64,000 bases of DNA. Origin: Rutpela maculata (taxonomy: Eukaryota; Arthropoda; Insecta; Coleoptera; Cerambycidae). The notes beneath the pieces are model-generated. The model was given only the letters and a program-made list of their open reading frames with translations. It was not told the origin of the DNA and searched no databases. Both the position numbers and the translations under genes were made by a program. The stretch covers positions 31,880,234 to 31,944,233 of the forward strand of contig OW386293.2 in NCBI GenBank assembly GCA_936432065.2, given 5' to 3'. This document shows, piece by piece, positions 1 to 9,273 of the stretch (its first letter is position 1; the number at the start of each line of letters is the position of its first letter).

Positions 1-600
1 TCTTCTAGCAGCAAAAGGAAAAATGACCAAGAAAATGTCCTCTATCAAAATGTCAAGTTCTTGTCTTCCGTCTCGGTACGTTCAGAATTTCCACTCCACG
101 GCGTACCCCACAACTAGAATAGATTTTCCTAACTTCGTTTATATCCACAAATATTATCATAATATACTCTGAAAGCCGTCCCCTCATAAATCTACCCACC
201 AAAAGAAGGTTTAATCAACAATACTAGCCATTGTAGAAGCTTTAAAAGGGCATTTTTGCAATGCACTCTCTTAATGAATATCTGAACGCACTCACCCGTA
301 CTTCCTGTAACAAAACGCATTCAGTGGCCGACATGAACCAGGTAGTGCTACTATGCAACCAGTTATACTCTATTAATATCTATTGGCGAGAGACGGTATC
401 AATAGGCTCAAATGCACAATAAAATTTGGGAAAATAACGAAAATTAGTACATAAATTTCTGGCCATTATTAAATGTGAAAATCGACCGTAACAAACTGTA
501 AATCCTTTTGCTGGTATTATCTTGTTTTTCTTTTAAAAACTGAATGTTTTTGCCGGTGGGAGAAAGAGCAATAAAAAGTACTAGCAGGACAATATCTCAC
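1..600. other. no gene seen; possible splice acceptor at left edge
   Basis: I find no coding segment, RNA gene or clear repeat here. On the minus strand a pyrimidine-rich tract ends in TGCTGCTAG at positions 13-5, leaving four exon-like bases at the window edge. This could be the acceptor of the next exon of the NRF-6-like gene, whose third exon ends in phase 2 at 3108. That link is only inference. Confidence 0.3.
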
Positions 601-935
601 CTTACGATAACAGCTGTGTCACACTTATAATATTTTTTGATAGCAGTTTCTACTATTAATAAATCAGCGTCATCCGCAGCAACCAACACCTCGATTACTT
701 CATTCCTAAATTTTTTCACTAGTTCTGCAATCAAACGTTCATTGTTAAACAAATTACTAAGGAACTTCTGCTGGGTTTCAGGAACAACAGTGTTTTCATC
801 AAATATAATTTCAGGACAGATTCTTTGCAGTACCCACCTTTGTCGTTCTAGGCTCTTCGTGCTGTTTGAATTATCCAAATAAACATCGCACACGACAGTT
901 ACTCTATTACGGTAATGTTTTCTTATGTAACTAAC
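601..935 (-). pseudogene. exon fragment of uncharacterised PIN-like insect protein family
   Basis: This open segment of about 112 residues resembles the N-terminal nuclease-like (PIN-like fold) part of a multi-copy, uncharacterised protein family I know from insect genomes. Diagnostic stretches are QQKFLSN (about residues 56-62) and AADDADLLIVETAI (about 87-100), where the family has a conserved acidic cluster followed by a hydrophobic strand. It ends at a good donor, GTAAG followed by GTGAGA, at 601/600, and the family continues after this point with another acidic strand that I do not find nearby. Its upstream side is cut exactly where a terminal-inverted-repeat element starts (936). The piece is therefore broken and probably not functional. 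Other pieces of the same family lie at 50797-51823 and 54966-55250. Function is unknown; the PIN-like label is from memory of the family. Confidence 0.5.
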
Positions 936-2488
936 CACAGTGGGCTAGAACCACCTTTAAATGAAATATGCATGCACTACCTCAATTCCTACGGGAAATG
1001 GTAGCTTTATCTGTCCCGAAACAATTCCCATAAAATCTGAAATCATTCCCTTGGCCGTTTTCTAGAAAATTCACTTTTATTTTTTTTTTTGAAAACTGAT
1101 TTTTTGCATTGATAAAAACAAGAATCTACTACATTTTTGAAGCCTCTGAATACCCAGACATATTTCAAATAACCTATCAGTTAAGTATCAGTTATCTTCT
1201 TCAATCCGTGATTCTTACGTTTATAAAATAGACAAAGACAATATCTATTTTCATCGTGCGTTCTTGCATGATTTGCATTGCATTTGCATTTTGCATAATT
1301 TCTTTGATGTTAATCATGGTCACAGAAAATTTTCACTCTTGGAGTCTTGGATTGTTTGCCTAGTGAAGTCTAAAGAGTAACTGACAGAGCGACGCCAATA
1401 TTCTTTGGCAATAATGACGGTCTCAGATATCTTAGGTCGAGCAGGACTACTGCTCTTTACCCTAGTACATCGCTGTAGACCTGGACCGGCCTCGTACGGG
1501 GTGGGCGAGCTTACTTTACATTAACCCCACTCACAAATGTGAGCGGTGTGGATGATTCGGCCCACTTCCCCGGGTCCTGGCCTTTTGGACGTTGCTGGCT
1601 AAGGCCTTTATCTTCTGGCACTCTTCTGTCTTGATGATCTTTCTTCGCCAGCTTGTCACCCCCCTGGGTAGTCATCTGTCTGTTCGAAAACTTTGGGGTA
1701 TTTTTGGCTGGGATTGACTGCCGGTATGCAGAATGTCAATTGACATCCTGCCATCCGGATCATCGGTTAGGTAGGAATGAGCTATGTAGCTCGAGGAAGT
1801 GCAGACCTAAGTGCTTTGGTAGCACTTTCGATCTGCACGGAGCTAGGTGACTACGGGTACTGGATGGCATTTCGTCCGATACCTGCAGGGTAGTGGGTGG
1901 GTGGTTGGGTTATCGTCATGTCTTTTCTGTGGGTTGTCTTTATCGGCGGTAGTTCTCATACTCACCCGTTATCTGACTGAGCGAATGAAAAGTCTGCTCA
2001 GATGGCTAATAGAGGCGCTCGGATTTCCCTTTAGTAAATCCAGTTACGCAAATATTAATGTTATTCATTGGTTACGGATATATTGGTAGACAAAAATTGC
2101 TGTCATTCAAAATAACACAGGAATAGATCTAATGATATTGTCTAAATTGATTACTTGGAAAGTTTATATAACCCAATTATTATCAAAACGTCTGGAGTTG
2201 TCGAGCATGAAGGTTTCTTGTATGTTATTTCCCCAAACTTGGCTTAAGTTGAAATTTGTATTGGAATGTTCAATTTTACTTTCTTGATTGACATTTTAAC
2301 AGGCTTATCAATGCAAAAAAATCAGTTTTCAAAAAAAAAAAATTAAAAGTGAATTTTCTAGAAAACGGCCAAGGGAATGATTTTAGATTTTACGGCAATT
2401 GTTTCAGGACAGATAAAGCTACCATTTCCCGTAAGAATTGAGAGACTGCATGCATATTTCATTTAAAGGTGGTTCTAGCCTACTGTGT
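936..2488. mobile_element. DNA transposon-like element with ~190-bp terminal inverted repeats
   Basis: The left end (CACAGTGGGCTAGAACCACC, from 936) and the right end (up to about 2488) are inverted copies of each other, and the match runs inward for about 190 bp on each side, to roughly 1120 and 2290. No transposase is readable, so it is non-autonomous. The interior carries a segment (1430-1960) shared with 25850-26390. It interrupts the PIN-like exon on its left side. Superfamily not assigned. Confidence 0.7.
1430..1960 (-). repeat. dispersed GC-richer repeat, copy A
   Basis: About 530 bp that match, in inverted orientation, the interior of the composite element at 25850-26390. Shared landmarks are the palindromic CTCACAAATGTGAG at about 1530 and the stretch around 1780 containing ATGAGCTATGTAGCTCGAGG. 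The 25.7-kb copy reads as short open stretches with a basic Lys/Arg-rich part, possibly an old gag-like or nucleic-acid-binding reading frame, but both copies have stops. Confidence 0.6.
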
Positions 2489-3107
2489 AACGTAAGCGTT
2501 GTAAACGTTATTAAATTCTCCTTTTTTTGGCTGTATTACGCGACTTACCAAAGTATTATTAATTTTAGGGAAAAAAATGTAGAAACGTTTTTGGTAAAGA
2601 ATTTTATAGGGAATAATTTTGTATATAGGTATTTTTAACAAAAAGTGCACCGTCCCCGAGATAATCTAGAAAACCTCAAAATTTGGGTGGAAACGACGTC
2701 CTAGGGGATAAAGCACACTATTTAGGGATGGGAACTTTTCGGTTTAGTAATTCTTATGCTATCCTTAACGTTTCTACCAATTTTCAAAAACTTTATGAAT
2801 TTTGTCGGATATATTACAATATTAACTTTTATGTTACCTACTGAACTAAAAACGTATTCGCAATTTAATTATCTAAAAGGTGGTCTAGCATGAGATCTCT
2901 AGAAATTGGCAAGAATATTAAATTAGTCTAATTTAAAAAAAAAAATACTTCTATCCGGAAAAACCAGAACCACAAATGTATGAAAAATTTAATGAGTTTT
3001 AAGTTACAGTAGTAAAATTAATATTCTGTGAACATATCTATTGACTAATCTATCCAAGTGTTCTGTAACTTGCCCATAAAGACACTAGAAGCAAACTCCA
3101 TACTTAC
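2489..3107. other. intergenic or intronic, nothing recognised
   Basis: AT-rich sequence without a supported reading frame or repeat. If the NRF-6-like gene continues leftward it is intron 3 of that gene. Confidence 0.5.
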
Positions 3108-3304
3108 TTGAATGTGATTGTCTTTGACAATTTGAAGAACCATAAACCACCATCAACTAAAGGCTTAACTTCTATAACTTCCAAATTCAATTTATAAAAG
3201 TTCTGCGTTTCAAAAAGGTCCCTGCTAAAATATATTTTTGCTAACAGGGAAACTTCTTCTTTTGTACAAGACGCTGGTAAGCAAAGACCCAATTGGATTG
3301 TCCA
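3108..3304 (-). CDS. nrf-6-like: NRF-6-like protein, exon 3
   Basis: This 197-bp exon continues the extracellular NRF domain. Its acceptor is a pyrimidine-rich tract ending TTTCAG at 3307-3305 and its donor is GTAAGTATGG from 3107. Exon 2 ends on a codon boundary, so this exon starts in phase 0 with TGG and reads WTIQLGLCLPASC, followed by TKEEVSLL. The G-L-C-x-P-x-S-C pattern is the typical second cysteine pair of NRF domains. It ends in phase 2 after about 65 codons, with KTITF. The remaining acyltransferase-3-type membrane part of the family must lie beyond the left edge. Assignment rests on the cysteine pattern, the matching phases of three exons and their order. Confidence 0.8.
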
Positions 3305-4326
3305 CTGAAATACAAAATTTACAGTAAATATACGAAACTGAAAAGTTCTATTGTCATTAAAATAAGAAAGAATTTTAGAAAAGATTCAAAACTAAATTAT
3401 TACAACATCCCAAATGACGACGGTGGAGTCCCTCAATGACGGGTTATTTAGGCCTAGATGATTTACCTCAAATTTCTTATTTCATTGAGATACGATGTAA
3501 TTTATAGTTATTTTGTATTTCGGTATTACTAGTTTTATTTAAGATGATATTTTTACAAGAAAATTATATGTAAATCTCTCGTCCCTTTAGGTGAAGCGAT
3601 TGTCAGCTTAAAATTTTATACAGAATCTGCCTTTCCCACGTAATTGAACTTGATGTTTATTATGTCATAAATCATTTATTAACACCTAATAAATATTGTA
3701 TGTACACGTCATATCGTAAAATATTTTAATTTTAAATGAATATTTAAAAAAATATATTGTCTACTTTACCCCATATTTCAAACAAGTAAACGCGCTCAAA
3801 TTACTCCAATCAAAATTGACGTGTAAAGATATTTTTTACAAATATATGATCTAAACATGAATTCGAATCTCCTTGTACCCTGGTATAGTTGACTATACAC
3901 TTATTATGCGTGTAAAGAATGTCGACATCTTTGGCGGTGCGGTAAAGATAAAAGACGCTGACATTTTTTTGAGTGTAAAGTAGAATAAAGACAACTATAT
4001 AAAGTTGATTACACATTTGTTAAGCGTGTAAAAAATGTCGAAGTCTTTGACGGTGCGGTGCGGCGTGTTTGATGGTCAAAGGCGCCGATATTTTTTGAGT
4101 GCTTAGTAGACCTGAAGACAACTATACCCTTCTCACTCAGGATATGTTGGTATGTTATATCATCTATATAATGGCTATATTACACTCGGATGATTATGTA
4201 AATTTCATCCGCCTAAAATATAGCCTACATTAAAGCTGGTTAAATAAAATATTATCATTTTCTCTGGATGAGTTTTATTATGCATGTATTAATTTGTTTC
4301 ATTTTTAATTTTTGTTCTTTACTCAC
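3305..4326 (-). other. intron 2 of the NRF-6-like gene
   Basis: AT-rich intron bounded by GTGAGT on the exon 2 side and TTTCAG on the exon 3 side. It holds a tandem duplication (3884-4130) and no other recognisable feature. Confidence 0.7.
3884..4130. repeat. two tandem ~125-bp units
   Basis: Two diverged copies in direct orientation. Each starts near a TAGTTGACTATACAC or AAGTTGATTACACAT block, passes through GCGTGTAAA and ATGTCGA blocks and a GGTGCGGT block, and ends at AAGACAACTATA. Confidence 0.65.
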
Positions 4327-4559
4327 CTCTAGTGGTAACTGCGTATGGTACTGAAGAGTACTGTTGTGTTTAAGGTAGACCATAGTAAATCCCATGGGAT
4401 AAGGAGGATAATCAAATGAAGTTTTAGTATGAGATGATTTTTCATGGTTGATTTCCAGTTCTTTAGTATTGGAAATATCTTTGCACTGAGCATGCGATCC
4501 TATCCATAAATTATTACCATATATAAAACCTGATTCTGGTCTGCCACTTGCATCCATTG
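4327..4559 (-). CDS. nrf-6-like: NRF-6-like protein, exon 2
   Basis: This 233-bp exon is flanked by a strong acceptor (a long pyrimidine tract ending TTTCTAG at 4560) and by the donor GTGAGT from 4326. It starts with CA, which completes a codon begun by the last G of exon 1, and reads AMDASGRPESGFIYGNNLWI followed by GSHAQC. This is the signature block of the NRF domain (W-A-x-K-x-x-D-A-S-G-x-x-x-S-G, then a G-N block and a cysteine). A second part with potential N-glycosylation (KHNST) and QLPLE closes the exon on a codon boundary. NRF-6 proteins are multi-pass membrane proteins with an extracellular NRF domain and an acyltransferase-3 domain; in C. elegans they affect lipid and drug handling in the gut. 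The role here is inferred from family only. Confidence 0.82.
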
Positions 4560-4765
4560 CTAGAAAGAAAAAAAGAAAAAATAGATAGGGAATGTTTAGA
4601 AAAAGGAGGATAGTTTTGATTTGGGCTCTTAATATGATTAGACTAGATAATACTCAGTTTCTATAAATGTGTGTCCAGAAATACTTCTTATGAGAACTAC
4701 AGTTCTCTGATTATAATAAGACTTTTACAAAATGTAAGTTTTTATAACAAGTGCTCATTATTAGT

Positions 4766-5165
4766 CTAATCAATGAATGCCCAAAAGGGGATTGTAGAGG
4801 ACATGGATGGGGGGTGAATTTTCCTCTTCAGGAATGTGTTGGGGGAAGTTAGGAGGTAAACATACTAAAAGTCCGCTTCAGGGGAGGAAGGGGGCGGAAA
4901 GGTCCCGTTTTTCGATTCTTCGCTTATAACTCGGAAAATATGAGTCGCACAGAAACAAGAATGTCTATGTGTTATAGTTTCCGAGATATTCGCCAGCGAA
5001 AATCGCTATTTAATAAATAAATTAATTATGTATCTGAAATTTTTCTATCAAAACGGTTTACCGTGGTCTGCTAATAAATCACAGTCACAAAACAATCTTT
5101 ATTTTACAACACTCGATGTATTTACTAACGTAATATTTTCTCGAAATCTATACATTTCCTTAAAT
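4766..5165 (+). repeat. fragment of a dispersed terminal-inverted-repeat element family
   Basis: This segment begins near a GTCTAATCAATGAATG block, passes through a G-rich AGGAGGTAAACATACTAAAA block, and ends with CACTCGATGTATTTACTAACG. The same order of blocks occurs at 14405-14710 and, reversed and expanded by a satellite array, at 25465-27640. The family ends are similar to those of the element at 54297-55607. Confidence 0.65.
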
Positions 5166-5540
5166 ATACAGTGTGACTCACTTAAAATGATGACACCCTT
5201 ATAACTTTTTTATTTTGTTTCCGATTTGAATCATTGTCCAAAAACCTTAAGTCCAAAATTTAATCAAAATAAAAAAAATAAAATAATTATTTTTAAAAAA
5301 ACTGCAAATTTCTTGATGAGCTTATGTATAACCAAATCAAATTTTGGTGCATGTACGTTTTTGGCACCTATTCGATGCATTTTTTTAGAATTTTTAACAT
5401 TGAAAATATTTTTATTTTTTTCCGCATATTTTGGTACCGCAGGTGGATTTGCATTTGTAGCAGGCGAATGTTTTTCTGGTCATGAGTAAATCCTAATTTG
5501 TTCTATACTTGAATAAAATTTAATTCAAATCGGGAATTGT
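5166..5540 (-). repeat. dispersed repeat fragment
   Basis: It starts at a CAGTGTGACTCAC block and ends in a block that is the inverted counterpart of 14750-14885 (GTACCGCAGGTGG and GGTCATGAGTAAATCC). It is non-coding; the open stretch across it has no support. Confidence 0.55.
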
Positions 5541-5567
5541 AAACGATTTTTACAATTATCACAAAAG

Positions 5568-6144
5568 GTGCCAGAAACTGTAGGAGTAGCAGAAGTTAGA
5601 GTTCAATTTGAATCTAAATTATTTAATGAATTTTCAAAATTTTTGGGATTTTATAGAATACGAACCACATCATATCATCCCAGTAGCAACGACATGATAG
5701 AAAGATTTAACAGAAGTCTTAAAACTGCTTTAGGAGCTAAAGCTTCCACGCCACATTGGGTAGATGAGCTTCCTAACGTGCTTTTAGCTTTGAGGACAAT
5801 CCCCAAGGACGATTTGCAATGTTCATCCGCAGAACTTATGTTTGGTCAAACTTTACGACTACCTGGTGAATTTTTTATTAAATCATGTACTTGTCCGGAT
5901 ATTCCTTATTTTATCACTAGGTTACGTACTTCATTTAATAATTTGACGTTCATTCCACCTTTTCGCCATGTCAATTACAAATCATTTGTCAGTTCGGATA
6001 TTTCGATTTGTAAATTTGTTTTCGTTCGGAAAGAACGTTTTAAGAAATCTTTTACTCCACTGTATGATGGACCGTTTAAAGTTTTGTCCCGTACAGATAA
6101 GTTGGTTACTTTCGTTAAAGGAACTTAACCCGTCACAGTGAATA
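5568..6144 (+). pseudogene. Ty3/gypsy-type pol remnant, integrase domain
   Basis: The reading frame preserves the second half of a retrotransposon integrase core and its C-terminal region: FESKLFNEFSKFLGF, TTSYHPSSNDMIERFNRSLK and WVDELPNVLLALRT (the usual H-P-x-x-x-x-x-x-E-R-F-x-R context, with the glycine of the SNG motif changed to D). A further block, PLYDGPFKVLSRTDK, matches the usual end of pol. The region that normally carries the first catalytic acid is altered or missing, and a stop lies at 6126-6128. The frame then continues with PVTVNI to 6144, where a MITE pair is inserted. The rest of pol resumes at 7065. It is an old, dead copy in the gene intron. Retroviral relatives share this domain, but nothing suggests an intact element. 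Confidence 0.8.
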
Positions 6145-6563
6145 TTAGTAGTCTTTTATTTGCATGAGGATTAGTTCACATGGGTCGCATCTGACCGGGT
6201 CAAAATTGACCTGACTTGAAGCAAATAAAATAAAACAGTTTTGTTTTGACTTTTGACAACTTAAAAAGTTAATTCAGTATTCTTTGGTTTGTAGGATTGT
6301 ACGCAGCATTTCATTCTTGGATATTTTTAGGTTAGAATTTCGACGAAAAAAACTGTCAAACGTCGGTATTTCTACCCCACCACTTAACTAACCAAAAATT
6401 CAGAAGTGAGTATCCTGTGCGGGGTGGAGCAGCATCGGGAAGGGGGGATCTGACCTGATTACTTGTGACTTTAGATCATTTCTAAATAAAATATGACAAA
6501 CTGCTGAATTATATGACCAAACTCAGAAGTGACCTGATCCTCATGCAAATAAAAGACTACTAA
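6145..6563. mobile_element. MITE copy 1 with ~25-bp terminal inverted repeats
   Basis: It begins TTAGTAGTCTTTTATTTGCA and ends with the inverse, TGCAAATAAAAGACTACTAA. Interior blocks (GACCTGA, CTACCCCACCACTTAACTAA and GGGATCTGACCTGATTACTT) are shared with the neighbouring copy. It has no coding capacity. It sits directly between two codons of the gypsy pol remnant. Confidence 0.75.
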
Positions 6564-7064
6564 TAGTGGTCTTTTATTTGCATGAGGATTAGTTCACTTG
6601 GGTCACATCTGACCAGGTCAAAATTGACCTGACTTAAAGCAAATAAAATAAGACAGTTTTGTTTGGAGTTTTGACAATTTAAAAAGTTAATTTTTGCTAA
6701 TTTTAAACATTAATCAATTACTTTGATACACCTAGGAATTGTATAAAATTTTGTTGCTATGTACAAGTAATGATTGTAAACAGGAATATTCTTGATTTGT
6801 AGGACTGTTTTCATTCTTCAATATTTTTAAGTTGAAATTTCGACGAAAAAAACTGTCATAACGTCAGTATTCTACCCCACCACTTAACTAACCAAAAGTT
6901 CAGAAGTGAGTATCTTGTGCGGGGTGGATCAGCATCGGGAAGGGGGGATCTGACCTGATTACTTCTGACTTTAGATCAGTTGTAAATAAAATATGACAAA
7001 CTGCTGAATTATGTGACCAGACTCAGAAGTGACCTGATCCTCATGCAAATAAAAGACTACTAAT
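6564..7064. mobile_element. MITE copy 2, head to tail with copy 1
   Basis: Same termini and interior blocks as copy 1 in the same orientation, about 80 bp longer. The two units abut with no spacer, sharing a TAA/TAGT junction. Either one MITE inserted into the end of the other, or a tandem dimer inserted as a unit. Confidence 0.72.
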
Positions 7065-7330
7065 GATAGGATTAAACCAGCATATTTACTGTTTGACAAG
7101 TGCGATGTCACTACACCGTCGATTAAGAAAGTTCGTTTTGCTATTGACGAATTAAATGACTGACTGTTCTTTTCCTTAGCGGGGGAGTAGTGTGGCAATC
7201 TGTTCACTTACTTATGAATATAAGATTCAAGTAACCAAGGAATTGAAGAAAAACAAAAAGATAATATATATAATATTTATGATATATCAAGAAACAACAT
7301 AATGTATTTTTAACCAAATGATAATTTGAA
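7065..7330 (+). pseudogene. end of gypsy pol, polypurine tract and LTR start
   Basis: Directly after the MITEs the pol frame resumes with DRIKPAYLLFDKC, the conserved C-terminal block of many insect gypsy Pol proteins, and runs to a TGA at 7161-7163. A purine-rich GGGGGAG follows at about 7180, then TAGTGTGGCAATC, which has the look of a polypurine tract and the TG-start of an LTR. The LTR has no visible partner and fades by about 7330. Confidence 0.6.
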
Positions 7331-7347
7331 TTTTAAAACTGCTAATA

Positions 7348-7574
7348 TCTAATATATAAAAATCTCGTGTCACAGTGTTTGTTATCGAACTCCTCCGAAA
7401 CGGCTTGACCGATTTTTATGAAATTTTTTGTGCATATTTGGTAGGTCTGAGAATAGGTTATTTTTTATACCCCTAGGTGATAAGGGTGGCCCTATCCAGA
7501 ACTTTTCTTTTTTATTTTTTGGACAAAAATTTATCATTTATATGGCAAAATAACGTTTGCTGGGTCAGCTAATA
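7348..7574 (+). mobile_element. short Helitron-like non-autonomous element
   Basis: It has the recurrent arthropod pattern AAAAATCTCGTGTCACAGTG, then CTCCTCCGAAACGGCTTGAC, a TATACCCCTA block and the 3' end GGGTCAGCTAAT, which resembles the CTRR terminus of Helitrons. I recognise this pattern from many insect genomes. A short (TA)n run follows at 7571-7590. Confidence 0.55.
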
Positions 7575-7720
7575 TATATATATATATATTACCAAATGGA
7601 TTTTTATTACTTATAGATATATAAATATTTAACAAATATATCTATAAAGGGCCTCAGTCACTCTTGAACATAAGTGTTTTTTAAAGAGACTTGAAAAACC
7701 TCTTTTTTAATTATTCTATT
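7575..7720. other. short AT-rich spacer
   Basis: Contains (TA)n and no recognised feature. Confidence 0.4.
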
Positions 7721-8757
7721 ATCATTGGGCTCGTTTGGATGTCGTGCTAAGTTTGAAAACTCTTTATTTTATGATTATTTGGGTCTACTGGATCATTCTC
7801 CAGTAATATACAAAACAAGATGACGGATAGGGCGATTTAAAAGAAAATCGTATCTCGGTAATAGTTGTCCGATCTTTTATTTCAAAACAAGAAAATACTT
7901 CAAAAATAATATATTTTACTATAAAAAATACAAGGTCTAAAAATACTGAATACCTAAGAGAAAATTTGGCAAAAAAAAATGTTTTAAATATTTTTTACTT
8001 GAAAAACAATAAGTTATATGAAAAAAAAGTTTAAACAAAAAATGTGCAGATTTTAATGCCGAATCCAGCGATATCTAATTTATTGAGTATTGGCTAAACA
8101 ATAATGCTCTAAAATTTAAAAATCATGGTGCGCTACAGGTAATTCCTTGCTACTAAAAAATTAAAAACATTTCTGATATGGCCTGAATGCAACTTTTTTA
8201 CCTATAGAAGCTATATTATCATATAAATATGGCATTAATTAACTGTGTGCCCGACCACAGTCGCATTGCGCATGCAAGAATCTGCCGCAATACCATGATT
8301 TTTAAATTTTAGGGCGTTATTGTTTAGTCAATACTCAATAAATTATATGTCGCTGGATTCAGCATTAAAATCTGCACATTTTTCGTTTACTTTCTTTTCA
8401 TGTAACTTATTGTTTTTCAAGTAAAAAATATTAAAATATTTTTGAAACCAAAATTTTATTTTTTGCCAAATTTTCAGTTAGGTATTTAGTATTTTTAGAT
8501 CTTGTATTTTTTATAGCAAAATATATACTTTTTGAAGTATTTCCTTTTTTTTTTTTAATAAAAAATCGGACAACTATTACCGGAAATACGATTTTCTTTT
8601 AAATCGCCCTATCCGCCACCTTGTCTTGTATATTACTGGAGAATGATCTATTTTCAGAAATGCCAACATGCCATTCAGTGTTCCAGTAGACCTTCGCAAT
8701 CATAAAATAAAGAGTTTTCAAACTTAGCACGACATCGAAGCAAGCGGACCCTATGAT
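7721..8757. mobile_element. 1-kb foldback element
   Basis: The two halves are inverted copies along almost their whole length (about 7721-8130 and 8265-8757). Outer landmarks are GATGTCGTGCTAAGTTTGAA at 7739 and its inverse at about 8710-8730; inner landmarks are CCAGCGATATC at about 8066 and TGTCGCTGGATT near 8350. The loop is roughly 8140-8265. No coding sequence. Confidence 0.78.
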
Positions 8758-9273
8758 ACTAGACTATCACGTATTCAGTACCCTAAAAGCCAAGTAAAAC
8801 AACACCTCACATACATATGCATGATTGAAATCAAATATGGCGTCTATTTTACAAAAACGGCCACTCTTACAGACCATGAAACAACTTTTTTCCATCACTA
8901 GAGGATTACCAACAAGCGGTGATCCTCTGGTAAATGAATAGCATACAGGAGCATGCTTCAGCAACTGGACTACTTTAACAACTCGTTTATTATTTGACTG
9001 ATTTCAATACTCCTGATCGTAAACTACAAATAGAAGACTGCTTTAAAAAATGACCTAGTTTCATTTATCAAAAATTAAAAAAACAGATACCAGAAGATTT
9101 TAAAAAAAATACGACTTTTTAAAACGTCCACTATTTTCGATTTTATGTTTTTTCGTATAACGCTGCTGTAATCAGTGACATCTCAGCTTTCATTTAAACT
9201 CAACATAAAAAAATCGATAATGATTAGCAAAATTATCAGCGAAAATCTAGAAGTGTAATTTTTTTTACCCACC
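8758..9273. other. no recognised feature
   Basis: AT-rich intronic sequence between two inverted-repeat elements. A short open stretch on the minus strand (8767-8964) has no family resemblance that I can see. Confidence 0.4.

Noticed and set aside
597..938. Exon of the NRF-6-like gene
   Set aside because: It lies on the same strand, but its sequence matches a different protein family and it contains none of the membrane segments expected next.
5568..7330. Intact endogenous retrovirus
   Set aside because: Only the integrase end of pol remains, with a stop, an altered motif and two MITE insertions; no envelope or gag is present.
8767..8964. 65-codon minus-strand protein
   Set aside because: No recognisable motif and no splice context that links it to the NRF-6-like exons.
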